A stretch of 64,000 nt of DNA from Paraspadella gotoi (lineage: Eukaryota; Chaetognatha). The position numbers and the translations under genes are program-made. Below are positions 38,256 to 50,695 of the stretch, one piece after another; within the stretch, counting starts at the first letter, position 1; the number at the start of each line of letters is the position of its first letter. The notes beneath the pieces were generated by a model. It worked only from the letters and a program-made list of their open reading frames with translations, made no database searches and was not told the DNA's origin. The stretch is taken from contig JBJCIZ010000744.1 in assembly GCA_051294375.1 (NCBI GenBank), forward strand, positions 1,168,262 to 1,232,261, in the 5' to 3' direction.

Positions 38256-39629
38256 CTACCAAAGACCCTTAATTCGTTTGGTCGAATCGTGAGAGAGTTT
38301 AAACGCCACCTCAGCGTTGCGCTTTCTTCCCACCGGAATCTGAAAGGACGCATCGGGCCTTCCCGATAGAGTCTTATAGACTGGACAGCCTAAAAATCTG
38401 GCGGCCGTCTCGACGGCTTTATCCACGATCTCTTCGTCTCTTTCGAAATCTCTCCAGTGCCTGAGAAAAATACAGGCGGAGACGTTCAGCTGCAACGACT
38501 GGAGGAATTGAGTGAACCGGCGATGATCCGAGTCGGACACGTTGAGACCGAGTTGGATCATCTTGGGAAACAAGATCCGCCTGTTGGATGACCTTTTACT
38601 GATGGCGATTTCTTTTTTCAAAGTGAGAGGGTAATCTATAATTTTCAGACTCGGCTGAGGCTCAAAAACCTCGCAAAGAACGAAGATAGTTTTACGTTTT
38701 TTCTCAGAGGCCTCCTTCAGCCGTTCGAGGGTGACGGTGGCAGCCCGGCTGAAAGCTTTAAAAAACTTATTTTTGACATTGTCGTTGATGTCGAGAAGAT
38801 TGCTATATGGATTAACGGGGTCCAGAAGCAATGGTCGTTGTTTCTTGATCATTTGATCAATTTCCTCGCACCCATACCAATCGCCGTTGTTGTGGCAGAA
38901 GACTACGTTCAATGTTTCGATATTCTTAACTAAACGAAGAAAACGAGAAAAACAACGATAGAAGAACTCGTTCTTCGGTCCATTCTCTTTCGACTTATCT
39001 TCTTCACAAAAGGCGTGAACGGCCAACACCTCCAGGATGTAAGACTTTCCGTTGACGACCTCGTCGAACAGGATGGTCTGCGACCAGAATTTGGCTAGAC
39101 GCGCGAGCTCGACCACGATCGGTCTCTTCCACTTCATCCATTCTCTGCTCTGCCAAGAAAGCGTGAGGTCCTTGGAGGCCTCCAACTGGTTCGTCGATTT
39201 CTTCACCTCTTTCAGGTCGTTGTTCATCTGCTCCAACGCGGGCATCTCTCCTTCGACGACGCTGTCGCGGGCGGCGACAAGGTCGACAAGGATTCCCTCC
39301 AGCGTGAAGTTAAGTAGAAACGCTGTCCGGCGAAAATCGGGAATTTCCAGTTTGGTGCATTTGACGAGCAAATCATAGATGTCGGCCAAAACTTTCGATC
39401 GCTGAAGACGACGCTCGTCGTCTTTGTAGTAGACGACCGCGTCGATGTCGGCCTTCAATCGGGTAGAGGTTCTCTTGGCCAGACCGCCCACTAGTTCGCA
39501 GCGGACGATTTGAGGTCGTTTGCTTTTCTTCAGCAAATCGAAAATTTTCTTTGTCTTGCGTTTCGCCGCAGCGACTAATTCCTTCGGCGGCTCGATGGCG
39601 GCCGCGAAATTTTTTAGGAGGTTATCCAT
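38256..39629 (-). CDS. OAS-like nucleotidyltransferase 2, intronless paralogue
   Basis: 457 residues, same fold and family as its neighbour and co-linear with it from the first residue. The catalytic loop GGLAKRTSTRLKADIDAVVYY is identical, with D61 and D63, and D116 in ILVDLVAARD. It keeps LARLAKFWSQTI, SYILEVLAVHAF and LLLDPVNPYSNLL. The N-lobe and catalytic loop are far more conserved between the two than the C-terminal half. It ends shortly after IPVGRKRNAEVAF and lacks the acidic tail. Both key carboxylates and the GG loop are intact, so an active enzyme is expected. Its product is unknown; nothing in the window resembles RNase L. Confidence 0.87.
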   Translation of the reverse strand: MDNLLKNFAAAIEPPKELVAAAKRKTKKIFDLLKKSKRPQIVRCELVGGLAKRTSTRLKADIDAVVYYKDDERRLQRSKVLADIYDLLVKCTKLEIPDFRRTAFLLNFTLEGILVDLVAARDSVVEGEMPALEQMNNDLKEVKKSTNQLEASKDLTLSWQSREWMKWKRPIVVELARLAKFWSQTILFDEVVNGKSYILEVLAVHAFCEEDKSKENGPKNEFFYRCFSRFLRLVKNIETLNVVFCHNNGDWYGCEEIDQMIKKQRPLLLDPVNPYSNLLDINDNVKNKFFKAFSRAATVTLERLKEASEKKRKTIFVLCEVFEPQPSLKIIDYPLTLKKEIAISKRSSNRRILFPKMIQLGLNVSDSDHRRFTQFLQSLQLNVSACIFLRHWRDFERDEEIVDKAVETAARFLGCPVYKTLSGRPDASFQIPVGRKRNAEVAFKLSHDSTKRIKGLW

Positions 39630-39904
39630 GGCGATCGAACTTTGGCGAGTATAAGATTTAGTTTATACAAGTTTAAATTATGGTATATTAATTAGTAATG
39701 ATTACTACTCTAGGTAATAAAAAAAAAAATTAAAATGTAAAAAATCCCACATTTTAATTTACAATCAAGGCGGTGTTTTTTTATTTAATAAAATAAAATG
39801 GCTAATTCCTATCTAAATCTAAAATATTATGAAAATACCAACCAATCTAAAGGAAATAGGTAATGAATACAAAAATTAATACACAAAGCAACGAGAGATA
39901 TGCC

Positions 39905-40262
39905 AGTCAAAGAGAGAGAGCGAGAGAGAAAGAAAAAAATTCTAGTCGGCGATTGTCCCGCGCGGAGTCGGAAAAAAAGATGAAAAAAAAAAACCACTTA
40001 AAAATATGACGATTCTATTTTGGAGGAAAAAAAAGTGGATGATGATGATGATAACGATGATTTCAAACGGACGACGACGAAAGTGGAAGAAAGAAGAAAA
40101 CAATAACGACAACAACAACAAAAAAAAGAAAAGAAGCCAAGATCGAACTGCGAGACAAAAACCCGTGGAGAAGACGAAGACAAAGACGAAGACAAAGACG
40201 ACGACAAAGACGACGACAATGCGTCCAAAACAAAAAGACGCCAAAAACGACAATGGGTCAAA
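39905..40262 (+). repeat. Duplicated 5' flank of the OAS-like unit (copy 2)
   Basis: Counterpart of 37490-37800. This copy is enriched in gacaaagacgaa/gacgacgacaaag short repeats at 40170-40220. Confidence 0.7.
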
Positions 40263-41037
40263 AACACAAACTCCGCCCATTGTTTTAAAGGAAACTGGCT
40301 TTTAACGATTCTGTGGACGCAACAAGTTTCAGAGTAAGAATGATTTATTCTTCAACAACGTTATAAACAATAACAGTCAAAATGCTCAGATGCTAAGTCT
40401 ATTACAATGGTATTTACAAAGGTCAACGTTTGACCATAAAGGTCAACGTTTTGACCATAAGTAAGTTGGGGGAATTGAGCGAAGTAAGTTTGGTAAGGTC
40501 ATGTGGTTTGACCGAGGTTGCGTGTTCTTGATGTTCGTCCACAATTCCACATTTTTTTTTCTCAACGTGGTCGAGGTTAGGTGATTCATAAAGATTAAAT
40601 TAATTAATGAATTAATCAACCTCCGGTTTTACATATTTCCTCGCGTCGTAAAAGATGAAGACAAATTATTCGTTTCGATTTAAGTTTTTTTTTTTTTTCG
40701 GTAATGTTTAGTTTGGTTTTTTTCCTTTATCAAAAACTCTGCGAGCCAGAGAGAAAAAAAAATAGTTAAAACAATAAATAACAAAAACTTTATATTTTTT
40801 TTATTTCGCGACGAAAAGACAAAATTTTTCGGCCGAGAAAAGACGACATTAAAAAAAACAAACATTGTCTTCAACGTCGAGATGTTTAAAGACGACGTCG
40901 TTGTTGTTGTTGCTCTTTGTCTTTTTATAGTCAAAGCCCGCGCCTCCTCCTCTTCCTCCCATTATCTCTTCTTCCTCTTCCTCCTCCCCTTCCTTTATCT
41001 CGTCTTCCTCCTCCCCTTCCTTTATCTCTTCCTCTTC
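40263..41037. other. Spacer between OAS-like 2 and NDUFS3
   Basis: Contains a tandem pair of aaggtcaacgtttgaccat units at 40419-40459, homopolymer T/A runs, and CT-rich sequence at 40935-41035. No gene is recognised. Confidence 0.55.
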
Positions 41038-44000
41038 CTACTTTTTCTTTCCTCCCTCGATCTTCGGCGTCTCTCCCAAGAGAGGAATTTCCTCCGGTTC
41101 GTTCCGTCTCGCCTGAAGGGAGATCGGGGAACAAGAAAGGGAATCGGGGAACAAGAAAGGGAATCGGGGAACAAAAAAAGGAAAGGGGAACAAAAAAGGG
41201 AATCGTGAAACAAGAAAGGGAATCGTGAAACAAGAAAGGGAATCGTGAAACAAGAAAGGGAATCGTGAAACAAGAAAGGGAATCGTGAAACAAGAAAGGG
41301 AATCGTGAAACAAGAAAGGGAATCGTGAAACAAGAAAGGGAATCGTGAAACAAGAAAGGGAATCGTGAAACAAGAAAGGGAATCGTGAAACAAGAAAGGG
41401 AATCGTGAAACAAGAAAGGGAATCGTGAAACAAGAAAGGGAATCGTGAAACAAGAAAGGAAATCGGGGAACAAGAAAAGGAATCGGGGAATAAGAAGGGG
41501 ATCGAAGTGGGAAAAGATATCGGAGGGGGAATCAAAGGAGGAAGGGGCTGGGTGACTGAAAGACTACACCTATCGATCCCTATATTTATTCTTTTTTTAA
41601 TTATTTTTCATTCTTTCTCTCATTCCCTCATAGATATATTTTTTTCTCTCTCTGTCTCAATCTCTCTCTCTCTGTCTCAATCTCTCTCCGTTTCAAAGAA
41701 CTTTCTCGATAAAACCTCAAATAGAGATACTAGACAATCTTGATTCTAATGATGACAGACGGAGCGACCCAATTCGACCTTACCTGTGCGGGAAAGCGAC
41801 CCAATTCGACCTTACCTGTGCGGGAAAGGCCTCCCACGGAGCGCTGAGGTCGAACTTGCGGAATTCCTGCGTCATTTCCAGCGGCTCGATGACGACGCGC
41901 ATCACCTTGGATCGAAAGGAGGGTGGGGGGGCGTGAATTCTTCTCTCTCTCTCTCTCACACCTCATCGTCATATCTGCACTCGGTGTAGCCGGTGAGCGG
42001 GAAGTCTTTTCTCTCTCTCTCTCTCACACCTCATCGTTGTATCTGCACTCGGTGTAGCCGGTGAGCGGGAAGTCTTTTCTCTCTCTCTCTCTCACACACA
42101 CACCTCATCATCGTATCTGCACTCGGTGTAGCCGGTGAGCGGGAAGTCCTTCCGGAAAGGGTGACCCTCGAACCCGTAATCGGTGAGGATGCGGCGGAGG
42201 TCGGGGTGGTTGGTGAAGAAGATCCCGAACATATCCCACGCCTCGCGCTCGAACCTTTCGAGAGAGAACGAGAAATTCGAGATTAATTTCTGTATCGTTT
42301 ATAAAGATAGTGATGCAATGACACCCACAACCTCAATTCCCCCCCCCTCTTTTTAAACGCACCAATTGGCGCCGGGATAGATGTCGACGATCGACTCGAT
42401 GGCGGTGTGTTCGTCCGTGTAAGTCTTAATACGAATCCTCTGGTTGAATCGAAAGGAGAGGAGGTTGTAGACCACCTCGAAGCGATACGGACGAGTGGGG
42501 ACGTCCACGCCACAAATGTCCACCATGCTGTCAAGATTGAATCGTAATATATTTAAAAGTATGGCGCGAGAATAAAGATCGCTCGCCTAAGGCTGTAATC
42601 CCGCTTCGGGTATTTTAGACAATGATTTTGAAAATTAGAATAACTATCATTAATTTCACCCCACTGATAAATATAGGACGTTCTTCAGTTTATAAAAACG
42701 GTGGGCTATAGTTATCTTTTCCTTATAACATCGAGCACACTAGGTGAATTTCTATGCCTCAAAATACTAAGGTAAACGAATGATTTCTTCAATCAAATCT
42801 CGTTATCTGATTAATTTAAGAAAGAAGTACATGCGATTTTTCATGGTAAGCCCAACTTTTAAAGATAAAATTGCTCATAGGAATTTTAGGCGTCAATCAG
42901 ATTCACAGAACTCTTCAGGATAAGATGACACTTAATCTTTTTCTTTTTTTCTCTCCCTTTTTCTTTTTCCTTCTCTTTCTCCCTCTCTGTCACTCTCTCT
43001 GTCACTATCATTTTCCTTCCTTCAATCATTCTCTCATCCCTTTCCTCTTTCTCCCTCTCTGTGTCACTCTTTTTGTCACTCTTCTTCCCTCCTTCAATCC
43101 TTCTCTCATCCCTTTCCTCTCTCTTTCCTCTCTTTTGCCTTTTTACCTTATTATTTTTTTCTTCCTTTTTATCTCTGCTTTTCTTCTCTCTCTTCATCTC
43201 TCTCTCCTTTTTTCTACTTTCAAATCCAATCCCTTTCCCTCTACCTGCTCCTCTTTTTTTCACACATTCTTTCTCGCTCCACTTCTCTTTTTCTCTCTGT
43301 TGTCTATTTTCTGACGTGACCAAATGAAAAAGTTTTGAAAAGAACTGTAGTAAAAAAAATTTTGGGTAGCGCAAGATTTTATTTCAATTTTGGTTGCCAA
43401 GCAGATTTAGTAAATCGACAGATTTTGCGGAAAATATTTTCCGCAAAATCTGTCGATTCTGAGAAAAAACAAGTCCTGACGCTTTCCATTGGGTTAAAAG
43501 GATGCGGTTTTTTTTTAATTAATCAAGGTCAGTATGTACCTCATCTTTTAAAACTAATAAATGAGTTGAAAATATTCTCTTTATCAAAAATAAATGCAAG
43601 TCACAAAAAGTCACAAATTAAAAAACGTCTTTAAAAATTATTTGTGGCTAAACAAAAAAGTTTTTTTAATAATTTTATAGGTGTTAAAAGCTTATTCAAT
43701 TGCCTATATTTTCTGTTAATTTAAACCAATTTGAACAATTTTCGTTTAACAAATTATGATAAAAACAGAAAATGAAACTTTTTGACTTGTCAACTTTAAA
43801 ATTAATTCATAGGCAAACTATAAATGATTTAAGGAAAAAAATTACCACCAGAGGTAAGAAGATAAGGAGAACGGATTTCCAAAGTAAAAAATTTTTCTCA
43901 ACTTTCCTTGGCATTCAAATCAGAAGACGAAAGTGAAAATGGAAAAAATGGACATGATTTTTTTTCCTAAATGTAGAAAAAATTGTACTTATTATCATTA

Positions 44001-45999
44001 GAAACAGGTGGAGATGATTTTAACCAATCCTTAGTTCGGCCCAATTTGTATTGTGGTACAAATTAAATTAATATTGTAAGTAACAACTGAACAATATTGA
44101 AAAAAAGTTGTTTTTTTGCTAAATTCGCGGTTTGTAAGCGGAACCCTAATTATTCATTCGTTCGATAAACTTTAAACAAACTATCCTTGGCTTTTCAAAG
44201 AGTATTCAAAGGCTTCAAATAGTATTCCCCGATCTAAACTTAAGGGAGTGGTCCGTTAAATAGATTCTTTTAAAATATTATACCACTTCATTGATATTAT
44301 ATATTATACCACTTCATTGACAGGGATGCCAGGTTCTCTCGCAGTGAAAAACGTGAGAGAACGGGACCTGCATTTTTATTATCTAAGAGTGAGGAGGGCC
44401 TTAAACCAGCAAAGCCTGTCCAAAGTAAAGAAAAGATAGCTTAGTTATTAAATGAATCGATAAATTTTTTATTTATTGTACTAATTTCATACAACTCGCG
44501 GAGTATGGTGGACTAAAATCCACCAACCGTTCATCAGCGGCCATTGGTGCCGAGGCAAGTCATTCGCCTCCCAACCCAAAGGTCCGGGGTTCTAGCCCGG
44601 TGGTCGTCTAGCAGTTAAGAGGGATGGGCGCTTAACCCGCCTAAAAATGGTGTTACAGCCTGATCCGAAGCTCAGGGACTGCTTGTACTGAACGGTTCTT
44701 TCACTAACACATAACAAATATCACTGTTTTCATTGGTGAGCCCGACTTCAAACAACAGCAACACCACTTTCAGGCACATGCCTCAACCTGGCGATGCACT
44801 TTCGCCCACAACACATCAGGCGACATGCCTCAACTTGGTGACGAACTTTCCACCAACAACAATTCACTGAAGAGACGCAACAGATTTCTCCCTACGGGGG
44901 GGGGATGTATGTGGACTAAAATCCACCAACCGTTCATCGCGGCCATGGTGCCGGAGAGGCAATCATTGCCTCCCAACCCAAAGGTCAGGGGTTCTAACCC
45001 GGTGGTCGTCTGGCAGTTAGGAGGGACGGGCGCTTAACTCGCCTGTAACATGGTGTTACAGCCTGATCCGAAGCTCAGGGTCTGCTTGTACTGAACGGTT
45101 CTTTCACTAACACATAACAAATATCACTGTCTCTTCAGGAGTCTTGTTTCTGAATGTTATTATAGTTATTATTATTATTATTATCTTTTATAGAGGCCTA
45201 AACGCACCATAATCTGTCCAAATGTCAGGGGCAGTTAGCTCGTTAATTGAATGGATGTTAATTGAATGAATGGACACAATTTTTTAAAAATCCATTGAAC
45301 CGAATTCATTCGAAATCAATAATCATTGAGAGAACGTCATCAAAGTTTTAAACACAATCGAGATTCACCTAGAAACTGGGCGTTGGTGTGATTCTTGAGA
45401 AAGTACATGACTTGAAAGACGCCTCTGGGTGAATGAGAAGCTCGAGTTCGTCTGGGATTGAAGTTGAATCTTTTGGATGTACTTGGGGAGGATCTGGGAG
45501 GGGAGGGCAGGGGGAGATAGGGGGTAAGGAAGGGGGGGAGATAGGGGTAAGGAAGGGGGGAGATAGGTAGTAGGAGAAAGGTGAAGAGTGGATTGAGAAG
45601 AATTGGAAATATAGGTATAGTAGGGGATACTGGTTTTTGAAAATAACCAATAAAATTGTTAAATAACTACTTATCAAATCTATGATCGAAGTTTCAAAAC
45701 AAAATGAAAATAACGAAAATAATATTAACAACTCTCCGTAATACATTTAAAAGATGGAACCGCCCTCACTTACCCCATTCGATCTCCAAGTGAACTTACC
45801 TCGGCGCAATATTCCCCGAAGGCTTGACTTTTCCCTCAGCCCTTCCACCGGTTGCCTCACCTCAGGTGAGTCGAGGCCATCTTCACGCTAGGCATCTGCG
45901 TCCGCGGGCGCGGACGACGGCGCCGCCGACGCCGCGGGGCGCGGAACGAACGACGCCGGCAACGAGGGCGCGGCCGACTCGCGAAGCCGCGGATATCAT
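41038..45999 (-). CDS. NDUFS3: NDUFS3, 30-kDa Fe-S fraction subunit of complex I, six exons
   Basis: Core subunit of the matrix arm of mitochondrial complex I. Exons are 45999-45800 (copy A, indels), 45493-45369 (copy A, indels), 42527-42363, 42254-42104, 41905-41816 and 41112-41038. With the cleaner copies of the first two exons at 54907-54701 and 54407-54280 the phases agree and give 271 residues (human 264). Exon 1 encodes an Arg/Ala-rich, acid-poor presequence for mitochondrial import, then [10 protein letters not shown]. Later blocks are [44 protein letters not shown], the signature [42 protein letters not shown] (given here as a family block, split by no intron), and [11 protein letters not shown]. 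The C-terminus ends in Lys residues. Intron 2 holds two repeat families; the last intron holds a minisatellite. Confidence 0.95.
41121..41500 (+). repeat. 20-bp minisatellite in the last NDUFS3 intron
   Basis: The unit aatcgtgaaacaagaaaggg is repeated 13 times without change at 41201-41460 (last base varies), flanked on both sides by diverged aatcggggaacaagaaaggg units, about 19 in total. All long frames over this stretch are repeat translations. Confidence 0.97.
41779..41830 (-). repeat. 32-bp duplication of the NDUFS3 exon 5 donor
   Basis: On the minus strand CCCGCACAG|GTAAGGTCGAA occurs twice, with exon borders possible at 41816 or 41784. The first keeps the expected protein end. Confidence 0.85.
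41945..42160 (-). repeat. Triplicated end of NDUFS3 exon 4 with its donor
   Basis: The segment coding [16 protein letters not shown] plus the following donor occurs at the true exon end (border 42104) and twice more downstream (borders 42030 and 41962), each followed by a (CA)n/(GA)n tract. Periods are 74 and 68 bp, not multiples of three. Confidence 0.9.
43377..44147 (+). mobile_element. About 770-bp dispersed repeat with internal palindrome (copy 2)
   Basis: Inverted relative to 31267-32034. The palindrome is at about 43412-43459 with arms AATCGACAGATTTTGCGGAAA and its complement. It lies in NDUFS3 intron 2. Its last 60 bases are repeated again at 52976-53035 only because the assembly overlap starts there. 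Confidence 0.75.
44390..44492 (+). mobile_element. Fragment related to the 298-bp MITE
   Basis: Shares gtgaggagggcc, aaagcctgtcc, gatagctta, ttaaatgaat and the terminal actaatttcat with the right half of 11875-12172. The left terminal repeat is not found, so this is an end fragment or a diverged relative. Confidence 0.55.
44514..44726 (+). mobile_element. tRNA-like SINE candidate, copy 1
   Basis: About 213 bp, similar to 44907-45129. It begins with a small hairpin (tggtggac/tccacca). It then has a tRNA-like head: a box A-like cagcggccattggtgc, a 6-bp stem around a 9-base loop (anticodon-arm-like), and a box B-like gggttctagccc inside a short stem. A shared tail ends acataacaaatatcactg. The box match is partial, so a SINE is an inference. 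Confidence 0.45.
44907..45129 (+). mobile_element. tRNA-like SINE candidate, copy 2
   Basis: Same layout as 44514-44726, with a handful of substitutions (ggttctaaccc in the box B-like segment). The two copies are separated by about 180 bp containing gcgacatgcctcaac repeats. Confidence 0.45.
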
Positions 46000-46882
46000 T
46001 GTCTTTACCAAGCGAGAATGAGATTGGACGATGAAATACGAAATTTTATTATTAATGGATAATTGGATATTATATACATACATACATACTTGGATAAAAA
46101 CCCATACATTCTATTGAAATCCCAAAAGAGAACTCTTTATTTTCAAAATAATTTCTATTAAGCAGCCTTGAACGATGTTTTGACAGTCAGGGCGAAAGCC
46201 TAAGGCCTTTTTTTTTTTTAATATTTTTAAATAAAAATTTAATTGCAAAGCTTTTGCCTTCTATACATCCGTCTCGGCAATTCGCTTTAATTACAGAGGG
46301 ACAGAGAAACTTCCTTCTTTTTTTATTATTTTTTTAAAAAAATTTTTACCACAAATTCTAAAATATACAACCAAGAGTTCATATCCGGCTCAAATCTTCC
46401 CGTAATTAGTATGTTTGAATGTATTTTATCGTCATTCTCATTACTTCAATTCGGTTTTGATCCTTTTTTGTTTATTTTTTTTTTTTTTTTAAATCTAAAT
46501 TCTCGATTTCGGAATTCGAATCGATTTTAATTCCGCATCGCGATAAAGATAGAGACAGGTCAGAGAGAACTGGCGAAGGCAGAGTCAACCGATTTCTCTC
46601 GTTCTCTCGACAAAAAAAAAAATCCAATTAATTTTCTGACTAAAAAAAAAAAAAAGCGGTGAAAATGCACGAAAAATTCTGAACTATCATTAATCGTCGG
46701 TTGTGAACTGTTATCGTCGCCATCACAGAAAACCTTTTTTTATGAAAAGGGGAAATACAAACGCTGGTGTCTTTTTTATTATTATCGTTATTTACGGTTT
46801 TTATTTTAAGCGGAAACGGATTTAGAAAAAGAACGAAAACATATTAAACTTTATTTCATCGGAAAAAAAAAAACGAAAGGGG

Positions 46883-46955
<73 letters not shown>

Positions 46956-47117
46956 GCACAACAGTGGAATTCAAGAGACGAGAGAACTTTTTTAAGTCTT
47001 TTTCGGGCGACAAATTTTTCGGGCACAATAAACTTTTGATGGAATGGGTTTTTTTTCGCCGCCTTATGACAGGACAGGAAAGGACATATAAGTTTCTTCC
47101 TCCTCCTCCTTCCATAT
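46000..47117. other. Spacer between NDUFS3 and PSMA7 (copy A)
   Basis: AT-rich with homopolymers and a (GA)n microsatellite at about 46880-46951. A poly-S/L frame there is a repeat translation. No gene is seen. Confidence 0.6.
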
Positions 47118-48907
<1,790 letters not shown>

Positions 48908-49044
48908 TTAATTTAAAAGAAAAAAAAAGGAAATTATGAAAATTCCAATTTTAAAAATAAACCATCAACCCTTAGAGAAAGAGAAGCCGGAAGAAAAGAG
49001 AGAAAAAAAGAAGGAAAAGGTTTTACTTCTAATGTTAAAACACT

Positions 49045-50101
49045 TCAATGTTAAAAACAAGAACGGTGATTCCAATGCGTTGCGCCGGCAGTGACTTATT
49101 TTCACGTGTATTTCCCTTTGATTCACATATGGACATGACATAAGAAAATTTTTGCCCGTGTATTTACGACATTCACTTTTACTTTCGCCGACCGGGGTTA
49201 GGGAGGGGGTTAGGATTAAGAGTGGTTTAAGTAGGCCAAACTTTGTCAATGGGGTGGGTCAGAAGTTTGAATTGGGAACCTTCCAAATGAAACTTCATAC
49301 ATTACTGAAAAAACTTTCAATGGACCAAATTTTTTTTAAATGGCTAGAAGCATTATAATTTAATTTTTAATATTTACTTATAGATAAGAATATCAACAAA
49401 GATTTTTTGGTATTTGTATTTTTAAAAGCAGATTCAGATAACTTATGAAAAGTTGTCTTTTTTTTAATATTTTGATGATAGTGGGTCAAAATTAGGAAAA
49501 CTTAAAAAAATTATCCTTATCATCCGATAATTTTAACAGTTTTTGCTATTTTTTAATAAAAAAACATTAAAATTTAAAAAGTTGTAATTATATTTTTTGA
49601 TTAACTTTTTGAGCTTTAAAATAGTATATAAATAATTTTAATTAACTAATTACTCATGGTTGGAAACATTTTTGCAAAAAAAAAATATTTTAACACTAAT
49701 TAATAATGGATTCATTTACTGCTGTTCCCATTAAAATTTAAATTTGGTTGGCTACCTCTAGTTTAGGGATAGGGGTGGTTAGGGTTAAAAGGGTTTAGGG
49801 TTAAGGTAATAAGATAATATTTTTTTTATTTTTTTTTTAAAAATAAATAATTTTAAATAGTTTTGAAAAGCTGGAAAAAACACGGTCGGTGTGAAAATCA
49901 AATTTAGCCATTCTGGCTTTTATTCTTTATAGTTTTAGGAATCTGAGGCGGCGCTCGCAGTCTTTAGATTTGAGTTTTTTTCTGTCTTAACAAATGAGCA
50001 ACCACCTATAAGCAAATTATACACATTTTTTAACGTAAGTGGGACAGACCGACAGACATACCGACCGACCGACTTACAGAGTTGCTCCGCGAGTACTCGC
50101 G
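49045..50101 (+). mobile_element. About 1.05-kb dispersed element ending in a 14-bp palindrome (long form)
   Basis: Shares both ends with 890-1239: the start around caatgcgttgcgccgcagtgac and the end tagatttgag...taacgtaagtg, a gacagaccgac tetranucleotide stretch, gttgctccgcgagtactcgcg. The internal 700 bp is specific to this copy and includes an inverted-repeat end like that of 14923-15038 and TTAGGG-like motifs. It lies between PSMA7 and the STAND gene. Class unknown. Confidence 0.6.
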
Positions 50102-50695
50102 AAAAAAATGAAATGAAAGATAAATAATCAAAAGTCGAATTTGGATTTTAAACTCGAATTCTAAAATCTAAATAAAGGCTATTATAATTATATAAACTAA
50201 TTATAAAAAATAATTAATAAATTTTCCGTCTCTAAACAGCAAGGATTTAATTAACACTTGATATATACAACGCATAATAGATGGCATACAACATAAAATT
50301 TATTTGGCACTTGTTAAGACACAAGTAACCTAACTTATCACAACGTAGCCACAAAAAATGTGATCTAAATATGACTAGGCGATCGATTGGTGCAAGAAAA
50401 TAAAAAAAAAATCACAAATCATTAACCACAATTTTTTTGTAGTAGTAGTTCATTCGTGTAACGAGTGCAGTATGAGCCAAAAAACAAAACCAGAATTAAA
50501 TTGTCTAAAAAGATTAAAATAACGGCGTTTGAACCGATGCAACAAAAAATCCACTTTTTTTTCATCGAGCTTCTACTCTTCCATCGATGACGGAGTGTCG
50601 CTCTCACACACTTCTACCAAACTGATCGTTCGTTCCGCTTCGCCATAAATCCTTTTTCAACATGCCATTTCTCCATCCGCGCCACAAACACAAAA

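Noticed and set aside
34072-39629. Calling the OAS-like genes bacterial CBASS synthases acquired by transfer
   Set aside because: The C-terminal OAS landmarks match animal OAS and no CBASS partner genes (Cap2/Cap3 or a phage-type effector) are present.
41121-41500. Regular repeat array resembling a CRISPR
   Set aside because: Units are adjacent with no spacers, within a eukaryotic intron; it is a minisatellite.
41022-41535. Long minus-strand frames with repeated [11 protein letters not shown]-type peptides
   Set aside because: They are translations of the 20-bp minisatellite, open in several frames at once, lying across the NDUFS3 last exon and intron.
42871-43374. Frames of 147-162 codons in NDUFS3 intron 2
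   Set aside because: They lie in a CT-rich low-complexity tract, open on both strands, with only S/L/F or K/E/R residues.
44540-44620. A functional tRNA gene
   Set aside because: The acceptor stem does not pair, the loop sizes are off, and the segment is part of a longer repeated unit.
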